Assembly: GCA_031276985.1 (NCBI GenBank)
Contig: JAISMA010000116.1
Coordinates: 1-12,870 of the forward strand
Direction of reading: 5' to 3'
DNA length: 12,870 nt
Source: Helicobacteraceae bacterium
Lineage (GTDB): Bacteria > Campylobacterota > Campylobacteria > Campylobacterales > SZUA-545
This document shows positions 1-5,896 of this stretch, one piece after another. A program made the position numbers and the translations under genes. How positions within the stretch are numbered: the stretch's first letter is position 1; each line of letters starts with the position of its first letter. The notes under the pieces are model-generated. The model saw nothing but the letters and a program-made list of their open reading frames with translations. It did no database searches and had not been told where the DNA came from.

Positions 1-296
1 TTGTAAATAGGCTGTTTTTTGACGACGCGATCGATTATGAGCCCGCGCAAACGCCAACCGATTTCGTCATAAAAAATTACCATTTTCGCATGGCTATCTG
101 CTACGAAGCGGCGATCGAAGCGATGTACCGCGACGCGCCGCCGTATATGATCGCTATTTCAAACAACGGCTGGTTTACGCCGTCTATAGAACCCACGTTG
201 CAAAAACTGCTAATGCGTTTATACGCCAAACGCTACGGCAAGATCGTATGGCATAGCGCCAATCAAAGCGCTTCCGAAATTATCAATCCGCAATAA
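1..296 (+). CDS. lnt: Apolipoprotein N-acyltransferase, C-terminal fragment (5' end outside window)
   Basis: This enzyme of the inner membrane transfers the third acyl chain onto the N-terminal cysteine of lipoproteins. The open frame runs from base 3 without an upstream stop, so the gene starts before the window. The ATG at base 90 is internal and not a start. Visible features belong to the C-terminal end of the nitrilase-like domain: the AICYE segment, whose Cys (codon 99-101) matches the catalytic nucleophile of the family, and the AISNNGWF segment, which corresponds to the SNxxWF motif in Lnt. The wording IEPTLQKLLMRLYAKRYGK followed by HSAN is close to Campylobacterota Lnt as I remember it. 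It ends at TAA 294-296. No terminator hairpin is seen after it; the next 330 bases hold repeats. Confidence 0.85.
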   Translation, partial: VNRLFFDDAIDYEPAQTPTDFVIKNYHFRMAICYEAAIEAMYRDAPPYMIAISNNGWFTPSIEPTLQKLLMRLYAKRYGKIVWHSANQSASEIINPQ

Positions 297-341
297 ACCG
301 CCCCGCCCCAATTCGCAAACCATATCTACGCTCCCGCCTTG

Positions 342-368
342 CGTCATTCTGCGCGTAGTCGCAGAATC
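342..368 (+). repeat. REP-like palindromic element, copy L1
   Basis: A 27-base element that begins CGTCATTCTGCGC and ends CGCAGAATC. Its arms (GATTCTGCG / CGCAGAATC) pair into a hairpin. It is identical to the copy at 380-406 and is the reverse complement, but for one end base, of 2571-2597. It resembles the dispersed palindromic GTCATTC...GAATC elements found in many bacterial genomes. Confidence 0.8.
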
Positions 369-379
369 CGCCCGCCTCT

Positions 380-406
380 CGTCATTCTGCGCGTAGTCGC
401 AGAATC
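380..406 (+). repeat. REP-like palindromic element, copy L2
   Basis: Identical 27-base direct copy of the element at 342-368, separated from it by only 11 bases. Two close copies in the same orientation followed by an inverted third copy are typical of REP clusters. Confidence 0.8.
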
Positions 407-460
407 TAAAAACAAAAGGTTAAAAGACTTTGCGAAAGCCGATCATTATTCGCAACGCCC

Positions 461-520
461 TGTCATTGCTTCACGACTTTTGGATTCTGCGACTTCGCGC
501 AGAATGACGCAAAGCGCGAG
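461..520 (-). repeat. Composite REP-like unit, copy L3
   Basis: A unit of about 60 bases whose core at 483-509 is the reverse-complement orientation of the 27-base element (GATTCTGCG...AGAATGACG). On its left it carries TGTCATTGCTTC and on its right CAAAGCGCGA. The same order of parts, with scattered differences, is seen at 2278-2337, so the duplicated unit is longer than the palindrome itself. Confidence 0.7.
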
Positions 521-629
521 ATCGCTATTGCTAAGATGAAAGCGAGAATAAAAAATGTCCTTAACGGACGTTAAAGATTAAAGAAAGAAGCGGTAGGATT
601 GCTCAAATCAAATTAGAAGGAGTTCTGTT

Positions 630-1529
630 ATGAAAAAGGCGAGGGCGGCGTTGTTGTTGGCGGCAGCGCTGATGTTGGCGTTGGGTTTTGCGGGTTGCGA
701 GGGCAAATCGGGCGGTTCGGGGTCAAACGCGAGTTCGAGCGTTGAAGGCGGAAACGGCGGCAATAACGGCGGTAACGGCGATAATGGAGGCGACGGAAAC
801 GGGAATGGGGACGGCGGGGACGGTAACGGTAACGGCGATAATGGAGGCGACGGAAACGGAAATGGGGACGGCGGGGACGGCGATAATGGAGGCGACGGAA
901 ACGGGAATGGCGACGGAAACGGGGACGGGAACGGCGATAATGGCGACGGAAACGGAAATGGGGACGGCGATAATGGAGGCGACGGAAACGGAAATGGGGA
1001 CGGCGACGGCGAAAATAACGGCGGATACAAGAAAGAGGGCGGGGAGATCGTGAACGGCTTTGTGCTTCCGCCGTATCCCGATCCGAAAGTGAATGACTCG
1101 ACGCTTCTTGGCATTGATAGCAACAATAACGGCGTTAGGGACGATGTGGAACGCTGGTTGATATTCAAATACAAAGACGATCATAGGATCGTAACTGAGA
1201 TTGGGTTTCAAGGAGCGAGGGCTTATCAGATCGCGATTCAAGATCCGAGTAAAGCGAAGGAAACCACCAAACTTGTTGAGGCGGCGCAAGATTGCAATAG
1301 TTATTTTAGGAATTACGCAGACCTTTTTGGCGAGCCTATTTTGATTGATCACAGTATCATAACCACAACCGCTTTCAAAACCGTCCAATTCAACACAAAG
1401 CAGAGGATAAAAGCATTTTTTGCTTACGATAAAGCTCTATCTGGCGGAGTATATGAGTTACCACGCGCTGGCAAACGCAGGGAACTTTGCACATTCGATG
1501 TAGACGCTCTCTTAAAGGAAACAAAGTGA
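630..1529 (+). CDS. Putative lipoprotein with Gly/Asn/Asp-rich repeat tract and DSNNNG motif
   Basis: Unknown function; probably anchored in the envelope by a lipid. The start ATG at 630 follows a good ribosome site (AGAAGGAG, 615-622). Residues 1-22 are a lipoprotein signal (MKKARAALLL...) ending in the lipobox FAGC, with Cys23 as the lipidated residue. Residues of about 27-135 are a low-complexity linker made of Gly, Asn and Asp. At DNA level this linker consists of related blocks starting with GGCGATAATGG at 777, 834, 879, 933 and 966, all spaced by multiples of three. The remainder (about 136-299) is a normal globular domain that opens with LPPYPDP and the segment GIDSNNNGVRDDVE at residues 161-174, a DxDxNG-like pattern often seen in calcium-binding loops. 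I recall similar 'DSNNNGVRDDVE' proteins in Campylobacterota but cannot name a family. The stop TGA overlaps the GTG start of the next gene, which suggests a coupled pair. Confidence 0.8.
   Translation: MKKARAALLLAAALMLALGFAGCEGKSGGSGSNASSSVEGGNGGNNGGNGDNGGDGNGNGDGGDGNGNGDNGGDGNGNGDGGDGDNGGDGNGNGDGNGDGNGDNGDGNGNGDGDNGGDGNGNGDGDGENNGGYKKEGGEIVNGFVLPPYPDPKVNDSTLLGIDSNNNGVRDDVERWLIFKYKDDHRIVTEIGFQGARAYQIAIQDPSKAKETTKLVEAAQDCNSYFRNYADLFGEPILIDHSIITTTAFKTVQFNTKQRIKAFFAYDKALSGGVYELPRAGKRRELCTFDVDALLKETK
747..1020 (+). repeat. In-frame degenerate tandem repeats coding a Gly/Asn/Asp linker
   Basis: Repeated short blocks such as GGCGACGGAAACGG and GGGGACGGCG build larger blocks of 57, 45, 54 and 33 bases, each beginning GGCGATAATGG. 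All spacings are multiples of three, so gain or loss of a block changes linker length without breaking the frame. Some copies are nearly identical, which suggests recent expansion by slippage or unequal recombination. Confidence 0.85.
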
Positions 1530-2200
1530 AAAAGCTATTACTAGTCTTAACCTTCTTATTTCCTTTTTGCGCGTATGCGAAAGACATAATTATTGACGAA
1601 AGAATTACCGACGTTTATTTCGCTAACGGCGTATCGAACACAAAAGATGACGCTCGGGAGTCATCCGATCTAATTTATAAAGTCGCTCTCAAAGACCTTT
1701 ACAATAGCGACGAGCTTGCTATGGACAAAGAAGCGAGATATAAACTCCTCTACAACTACACTTACGGCTCTGTATTGGGACATCTATTCGATATACTAGA
1801 AGAGTTTACGCCGAACCAAATAGACGATAAGTATTTTTGGATAGCCTACGAAGTCGGCTTAAAAGCCGTTTGCAATAAAGTACAAGACGGAAGCTGGAAA
1901 AAATTCGCAAAGGATACTATTATCGGATTTATTGTGGATAACATTGTCGATCCCGTGCAAGAGATGCTTGGAATTACATTTTTAGACGATCTGATAGATA
2001 TAATAGCGGGATTTTTTGTAACGAAAGATCCATGCGACGTAATATTGAGCGCGGCGGGACTTACCTTAGGCATTGTGCATGATATAGATTTCAAATCGCA
2101 GATCGCGGATATGAGAGAAAGCGTGCGATCTGGTCATCACGCGATAATCGTCGCGCACTCTCAAGGCAATCTGTTTGCTAAAGCTGGCGCATCGCTTTAA
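1526..2200 (+). CDS. Exported alpha/beta-hydrolase-like protein, apparently truncated at the C-terminus
   Basis: A 224-residue predicted exported protein. I chose the GTG at 1526 rather than the ATG at 1487. The GTG follows AAAGGA (1515-1520), overlaps the stop of the upstream lipoprotein gene (GTGA), and gives a clean signal peptide: MKKLLLVLTFLFPFCAYA, cut before KD at about residue 18. Starting at 1487 would put 13 extra residues rich in Arg and Lys before it. Near the end is the segment IIVAHSQGN (Ser212), which fits the nucleophile elbow of serine hydrolases and lipases (GxSxG-like, with Ala for the first Gly). In that fold the acid and His of the triad come later, but this protein stops only 12 residues after the Ser. 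It therefore looks cut short and is probably inactive. The downstream sequence shows no continuation that I can see, only repeats. I recall longer Campylobacterota proteins with the same FANGV and HSQGN parts; this is memory, not a search. Confidence 0.65.
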   Translation: MKKLLLVLTFLFPFCAYAKDIIIDERITDVYFANGVSNTKDDARESSDLIYKVALKDLYNSDELAMDKEARYKLLYNYTYGSVLGHLFDILEEFTPNQIDDKYFWIAYEVGLKAVCNKVQDGSWKKFAKDTIIGFIVDNIVDPVQEMLGITFLDDLIDIIAGFFVTKDPCDVILSAAGLTLGIVHDIDFKSQIADMRESVRSGHHAIIVAHSQGNLFAKAGASL

Positions 2201-2277
2201 GCCAGCGTAACGTCATAGCGTCATATTTGCAATTCCAAAAAAAACAATCGAAAGTCAATCGTTATTCCGCGAGCGCT

Positions 2278-2337
2278 TGTCATCGCTTCGCAATGTTTGG
2301 ATTCTGCGGTTTCGCGTAGAATGAGGCAAAGCGCGAT
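2278..2337 (-). repeat. Composite REP-like unit, copy R1
   Basis: This matches the composite unit at 461-520 in order and content: TGTCAT-GCTTC, then TTTGGATTCTGCG, TTCGCG, AGAATGA and GCAAAGCGCGA, with substitutions. The core palindrome lies at 2300-2326. It has the same orientation as copy L3, so the lipoprotein/hydrolase pair lies between direct copies. Confidence 0.7.
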
Positions 2338-2528
2338 CTCCTGCGCGGAAGTCAAAAAAGGGTTGCGATCGTTTCAGATTGAGTTAAACCATGCAATTTT
2401 AGATCGTCGTTTTCGCGCGTAGCGATAGCTTCCGAAGGAAGCGTATATCGCGGAGGAAGGCGGGAATCCAAAAAGAAAGTTAAAGACTTTACGATTGGCG
2501 TTTGAGTTATGATTGTCTTTAGGGAACG

Positions 2529-2552
2529 GATTCCCGCTTTCGCGGGTATGAC
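2529..2552 (+). repeat. Second type of palindromic element (GATTCCCGC...GCGGGTATGAC)
   Basis: A hairpin-forming element with arms CCCGC and GCGGG around TTTC, preceded by GATT and followed by TATGAC. It resembles the widespread ATTCCCGC/GCGGGAAT repeat type and differs from the GATTCTGCG type in its arms. A degraded half, GGCGGGAATCC, is at about 2459-2469. Confidence 0.65.
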
Positions 2553-2570
2553 GGCAGGCGGGCGTTTCGC

Positions 2571-2597
2571 GATTCTGCGACTACGCGCAGAATGACA
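2571..2597 (-). repeat. REP-like palindromic element, copy R2
   Basis: GATTCTGCGACTACGCGCAG followed by AATGACA. It is the reverse complement of the two left copies at 342-368 and 380-406 with one difference at the last base. The near-identity over more than 2 kb suggests recent spread or conversion between copies. Confidence 0.8.
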
Positions 2598-2814
2598 AGC
2601 GGGCGCTTCGCGGGAAGGACATAAGAAATCGCAGAGGATGACGGAAGCTATGGCGCGTAGTTTTTGAAAGAGGGGTAATAGAGGCATTCGCCAGTCGTTA
2701 AGTTAATGCTCCGCGCAACGGCAAAATTAACTTCGTTGCATAGAATTACTTTTTATTTTGTATGCATATAAGCAATTACTATTTCATTATAACCAGATCA
2801 GCTAATCCTATCTG

Positions 2815-3312
2815 TTATGATTCAAATTCTTCAAAATAATTACCATTTCCATCTAACCAGTATTCAAACCATGATAAAAAACTGCGTTTAGGAGCGCATG
2901 GTTGAATTCCAACGTCAGTAAAAAACCACATTTGCCCTCGTTCTTCGCCAGTAATAATAATATTCCAGCTCTGACTATCTCCTATATCAATAAGCTCTAT
3001 GTTTCCGCTACCAACTTTATCAAAGAGGTTATTGGTTTCATCGTCTTCCCATATCCAATATTTAGAAAATACAAAATCTTCTTTCGCCCTGTTTTCATCA
3101 AACTCTAGCTCTTCAAGCCCTTTTAAATAGAAGCCGTCAATAATTTCACAACCATTTCCTGTCTCTGTATAAAATAAGACTAGTTCCTCTGGTAAGATAA
3201 ATTTATAATTATTTTCAAATTTTGTAATTTTGTTTATAGAAATAGGTTTATTCGTAATTATTCCTTTTTCTTGAATTTTCAATTTAATGCGCTGTATGTT
3301 TTCATTAATCAT
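2815..3312 (-). CDS. SUKH (SMI1/KNR4) family protein, possible immunity protein
   Basis: A 165-residue cytoplasmic protein. The pattern matches SMI1/KNR4 (SUKH-1) proteins: an N-terminal helix, then ISINKITKFENNYKFILPEE, FYTETGNGCEI, a central stretch with ELIDIGDSQSWNIIITGEE, and a C-terminal SFLSWFEYWLDG with aromatic residues. In bacteria many SUKH proteins neutralise the nuclease or other toxin domains of polymorphic toxins; others have unknown roles. No toxin gene is seen beside it. The start at 3312 (ATG) has a strong ribosome site, GAGAGGAG, 7 bases upstream. The gene is clearly more AT-rich than all its neighbours (many AAT, ATA, TTA and AAA codons), a sign of transfer. It lies 59 bases after the P-loop NTPase gene on the same strand, so read-through is possible. 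Confidence 0.75.
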   Translation of the reverse strand: MINENIQRIKLKIQEKGIITNKPISINKITKFENNYKFILPEELVLFYTETGNGCEIIDGFYLKGLEELEFDENRAKEDFVFSKYWIWEDDETNNLFDKVGSGNIELIDIGDSQSWNIIITGEERGQMWFFTDVGIQPCAPKRSFLSWFEYWLDGNGNYFEEFES

Positions 3313-3371
3313 ATTAAACTCCTCTCTAATTTTATGGTTAATGACTACGCCGCTATCCGACCCAATGCTTA

Positions 3372-4250
3372 CTAGGACATATCGATTTGCGCGATCGTAT
3401 CGTCGATTATTTTTTGGACGCGCTTGTCGCGCAAAATCTGCTCTAGCGCGTCGGCGGCTTTGCGGCTGCTTAATAAGCGCTTAAGCAGCGTTAACGCTTC
3501 TTTTGGTCTGTCCGTAGCGCTTGCAGATACGTATTCGATAAAACGCGAAACGTCCTCTTTGCTTGCGCCTGTTTTTATTTTTTCGGCGAGGGCGTTTTCG
3601 TAGGCTTTGGCATTTTCGTCCGTCGATAGATAAACGCCGTCGGACGATACGATCGGCTCTAAAAGGCTTTCGACCAGCGCAGCGATCGCCTCTTTATCCT
3701 CGCCTAACGTCGCGCCGATCGCTTTTTCCAACCGTTTAGCCGAAACTCGCGCGCATAGGAGCTTTGAAAGCGCGTCGATCGTCTTTAGATCGTGGCGCTT
3801 TAGAAACGCGAAATCCTCCTCGACAAGCGCGATTAACGCGGGATGAACTTTGGTTTCTTTTGCCCGTTTAAGCCAATCGTTAGCTTCGATCGGCGCGATC
3901 TTTATCGCCGCGCAACCTTCTATAAGCAGATTGTGGCGCGTCGTGATGATGAAAACCGCGTCAAACGCGCTCGCCAAAATCGTTCTCGTCGCCAAAATCG
4001 GCTCTAAAAACTTCGCGGATTCCTGCGTAGCGTTTTCCACGATAACCGCTTTTGACGAAGTTATAACCGTCTTGATCGCGCCGAGATACTCCCGCGAAAG
4101 CTCAAAATCGTGAATGATCGGCGCGTCCAAAGCCGCCTCGCGCGCAAGCGAAGTTTTGCCGCTTTGCGCCTCGCCCGTAATTACGCAGTCAACTTTGGCT
4201 TTGATAAAACTTTCCACAAGCTCTTTGGCTTCCGCAAAACGCAAACTCAA
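3372..4250 (-). CDS. P-loop NTPase of unknown function, coupled to a HEAT-repeat gene
   Basis: A 292-residue soluble protein. The start is TTG at 4250-4248; its last bases overlap the TGA stop of the upstream HEAT gene (TTGA). A ribosome site AAAGGA lies about 7 bases upstream, inside that gene, so it is probably translated by coupling. Residues 26-33 (GEAQSGKT) are a Walker A motif. A hydrophobic strand ending in acid, KAVIVEN (about residues 67-73), may serve as Walker B, and FIITTRHN a little later sits where AAA+ proteins carry sensor 1. The C-terminal half is helical, with many Ala, Leu, Glu and Lys. No nuclease or membrane segment is visible. I cannot assign a family beyond P-loop ATPase. 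The tight link with a HEAT protein suggests they act together. Confidence 0.75.
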   Translation of the reverse strand: MSLRFAEAKELVESFIKAKVDCVITGEAQSGKTSLAREAALDAPIIHDFELSREYLGAIKTVITSSKAVIVENATQESAKFLEPILATRTILASAFDAVFIITTRHNLLIEGCAAIKIAPIEANDWLKRAKETKVHPALIALVEEDFAFLKRHDLKTIDALSKLLCARVSAKRLEKAIGATLGEDKEAIAALVESLLEPIVSSDGVYLSTDENAKAYENALAEKIKTGASKEDVSRFIEYVSASATDRPKEALTLLKRLLSSRKAADALEQILRDKRVQKIIDDTIAQIDMS

Positions 4251-4885
4251 CTCAAAATCCTTTCGCCAAGCCAGACAAGTTTAAATCGATACCCGTAACG
4301 AGGGCTGTCAAACAACGGCTTCAACCGCCGCGCGAAAATCTCCTCGAATGCGATTCTCAAAGACCACGCCGATTCGTCGTAAATCCGCTCGATCCAAGGC
4401 AGAAAAATATCGCGGTCAAAGGCTTTTTCAAACCAGTCGATCGCAAAGGCGCGAATCTTTTCGTTAGCGCTGTCGAGGCGGTGAAATATGAAGCTGTGCG
4501 CCTCGTATTGATCGCTAAAATTCACAAACGAATCGATGATCATCGCCCTAAGCGAGGCGTTTTCCTCGTAAAAAGCGCGGGCGAGTTTGAAATGCTCCGA
4601 TTTGCCAAAACTGCAAAGCGACCTTAACGCCGCGATCCGCGCTTCGGGTTCGTCGTCTAGCAACATAGCGATCAGTTGCTTTTCGTATATATCAAGCTCA
4701 AAATGGCGAATCGCTTTAAGCGCGCTAATCCTCACGCCAAAATCGCCGTCTTCAAGCATGGATCGCGCCGCTTGCGCCGCCGCCAGCTTGCTTAGTTTCA
4801 GGACGGTTTGCGAAAAGGCGGCTCGCTTGTCGGCTGAAATCGAGTTAAGTTGAGATAAGAACGCTTCGGCTGTCATACCGCGCAT
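4247..4885 (-). CDS. HEAT-repeat protein of unknown function
   Basis: About 212 residues. The open frame extends to 4981, but that would overlap the start of fabD on the other strand. I place the start at ATG 4885 (MRGMTAEAFL), which has AAGG about 6 bases before it; ATG 4876 (MTAEAFL) is the alternative. The sequence is a series of paired amphipathic helices with the look of HEAT repeats: DGDFGVRISALKAIRHF, DDEPEARIAALRSLCSF, then two more diverged pairs to about residue 185. The C-terminus (RYGYRFKLVWLGERILS) is more basic and aromatic. Such proteins are usually binding scaffolds; the partner is likely the P-loop NTPase coded by the overlapping downstream gene. Function is not known. Confidence 0.75.
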   Translation of the reverse strand: MRGMTAEAFLSQLNSISADKRAAFSQTVLKLSKLAAAQAARSMLEDGDFGVRISALKAIRHFELDIYEKQLIAMLLDDEPEARIAALRSLCSFGKSEHFKLARAFYEENASLRAMIIDSFVNFSDQYEAHSFIFHRLDSANEKIRAFAIDWFEKAFDRDIFLPWIERIYDESAWSLRIAFEEIFARRLKPLFDSPRYGYRFKLVWLGERILS

Positions 4886-4916
4886 TTTACGCCTTAACGC
4901 CTTGAAGCGCGCTAAC

Positions 4917-4924
4917 GATAAAAT
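4917..4924 (+). promoter_or_regulatory. Possible -10 box for the fabD operon
   Basis: The gap between the divergent HEAT gene and fabD contains GATAAAAT, in which TAAAAT (4919-4924) fits a sigma-70 -10 element 25 bases before the fabD ATG. No good -35 is present, which is usual for Campylobacterota promoters. Weak evidence. Confidence 0.3.
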
Positions 4925-4948
4925 CCCAAAAAATTTCGAGGATTCAAA

Positions 4949-5896
4949 ATGAAAAAAATCGTCGCCGTTTTTCCTGGGCAAGGATCGCAGGCGATCGGCA
5001 TGGGCAAAAGTTTCGTCGATCGCTACGATTACGCCAAAGAGTTGCTAAGCGAGGCAAACGACGCGCTTGGATACGATTTTTCCAAGTTGCTTTTTGAGGA
5101 AAACGATCTGCTCGGATTGACGCAATACACGCAGCCGTCGATTCTGCTCGTTTCAATAATCGCGTATAAGCTGTTTGAAAGCGAACTGCCCGTCAAACCG
5201 CTTTACGCGCTCGGACATTCGCTTGGAGAACTTAGCGCCGTGTGCGCCGTCGGCGGCTTGAGTTTGAGCGACGCTTTGCAAGTGGCGCGCGCGCGCGGCG
5301 AATTTATGCAAAAGGCGTGCGAAGGCGCGAACGCGGGCATGATGGTAACGCTAGGATTAAGCGACGAAGCCGCCGAAACGCTGTGCGAAAGCGCGAGAGG
5401 CGACGGCAAAAAAGTATGGACGGCAAATTACAACTGCGACGGGCAGATCGTATTGGCGGGAATCAAAGCGGATTTGGAGAGTTTGACCGATCGCGCCAAA
5501 GCGCTTGGAGCGAAGCGGGCTATGCTTTTGGATATGTCCGTAGCCAGCCACTGTCCGCTGTTGTCCGCCGCGCAAGAGCCGCTTAAGGCGATTTTAAGCG
5601 AAAAATTAAACGCCGATCGCTTTATCGCGCCCGTCATATCCAACGCCGCCGCGAAGCCGTATCAAACCAAAGACGAAGCGATCGCGCTATTAGCCGATCA
5701 ACTCGTTAAACCCGTGCTATACAAGCAAAGCGTAGCCGCGATCGAAGCCGAAGCGGATATTTTCGTGGAGTTTGGATACGCAAACGTGCTAAAAGGGTTA
5801 AACAAAAAAATCGTCGCCAAAGAGACGATCGGCGTTTCAAATGCGGACGATCTTGAAGCGGCGATTGAATTTTTAAGCAAAGGAGAAGCGCGATGA
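4949..5896 (+). CDS. fabD: Malonyl-CoA:ACP transacylase
   Basis: This cytoplasmic enzyme moves malonate from coenzyme A to acyl carrier protein, the step that feeds type II fatty acid elongation. At 315 residues it has normal length. Visible key parts are FPGQGSQ at residues 8-14 (oxyanion loop, Gln11), GHSLGE at 89-94 with the nucleophile Ser91, Arg116 in RARGEF, which binds the malonyl carboxylate, and His201 in VASHCPL, the catalytic base. These match E. coli FabD positions almost one to one. The start ATG at 4949 follows GAGG with 7 bases between. Its stop overlaps the ATG of mtnN by 4 bases (ATGA). The gene order fabD-pfs-ttcA-like is also known in Campylobacter jejuni. Confidence 0.97.
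   Translation: MKKIVAVFPGQGSQAIGMGKSFVDRYDYAKELLSEANDALGYDFSKLLFEENDLLGLTQYTQPSILLVSIIAYKLFESELPVKPLYALGHSLGELSAVCAVGGLSLSDALQVARARGEFMQKACEGANAGMMVTLGLSDEAAETLCESARGDGKKVWTANYNCDGQIVLAGIKADLESLTDRAKALGAKRAMLLDMSVASHCPLLSAAQEPLKAILSEKLNADRFIAPVISNAAAKPYQTKDEAIALLADQLVKPVLYKQSVAAIEAEADIFVEFGYANVLKGLNKKIVAKETIGVSNADDLEAAIEFLSKGEAR

Larger units (their letters stand above)
297..629. other. Intergenic region with REP-like repeats
   Basis: This 333-base gap between lnt and the repeat lipoprotein holds no convincing gene. It contains two identical 27-base copies of a palindromic element, a third copy in reverse orientation inside a longer composite unit, and near its end a small perfect inverted repeat at 561-574 (TTAACG, 2-base spacer, CGTTAA) that could be an operator or just chance. 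No clear -10/-35 pair was found for the downstream gene. Confidence 0.6.
2201..2814. other. Long non-coding region with a cluster of REP-like repeats
   Basis: This 614-base stretch separates the truncated hydrolase from the SUKH gene. It holds at least four related palindromic elements in varying states of decay (2278-2337, 2452-2471, 2529-2552, 2571-2597) and a remnant near 2618-2645. A block at 2469-2490 (AAAAAGAAAGTTAAAGACTT) resembles 408-431 in the left cluster, so parts between the palindromes were copied too. Near the end, AAGTTAAT (2700-2707) and ATTAACTT (2726-2733) form an 8-base inverted repeat with an 18-base loop. From about 2735 the composition becomes AT-rich, as in the SUKH gene. 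No coding region is supported. Confidence 0.65.

Noticed and set aside
342..406. Two identical 27-base repeats as a possible CRISPR
   Set aside because: Only two direct copies with an 11-base spacer, the third copy is inverted, the same element occurs 2 kb away, and no cas gene is present.
339..539. Short plus-strand frame of 66 residues across the left repeat cluster
   Set aside because: It codes only translated palindromic repeats (such as HSARSRRI and SRRMTQSARS) and has no ribosome site.
608..1174. Minus-strand frame of 188 residues rich in Pro, Ser and Phe
   Set aside because: It is the shadow of the Gly/Asn/Asp repeat on the other strand. The plus-strand gene has a ribosome site, lipoprotein signal and normal domain, and this frame has none.
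723..1388. Minus-strand frame of 221 residues opposite the lipoprotein
   Set aside because: Val/Ile/Ala/Ser repeats reflect the complementary strand of the Gly/Asn/Asp tract; no start signal.
2183..2206. Inverted repeat GCTGGC...GCCAGC at the end of the truncated hydrolase as a terminator
   Set aside because: Six base pairs with a 12-base loop and no following T-run; too weak to call.
2352..2687. Minus-strand frame of 111 residues in the right repeat cluster
   Set aside because: Its content (HSARSRRI, VIPAKAGI) is the usual translation of REP-like elements, not a protein.
4886..4981. N-terminal extension of the HEAT protein up to 4981
   Set aside because: It would overlap the start of fabD on the opposite strand; internal ATG codons at 4885 and 4876 give a sensible start with a ribosome site.
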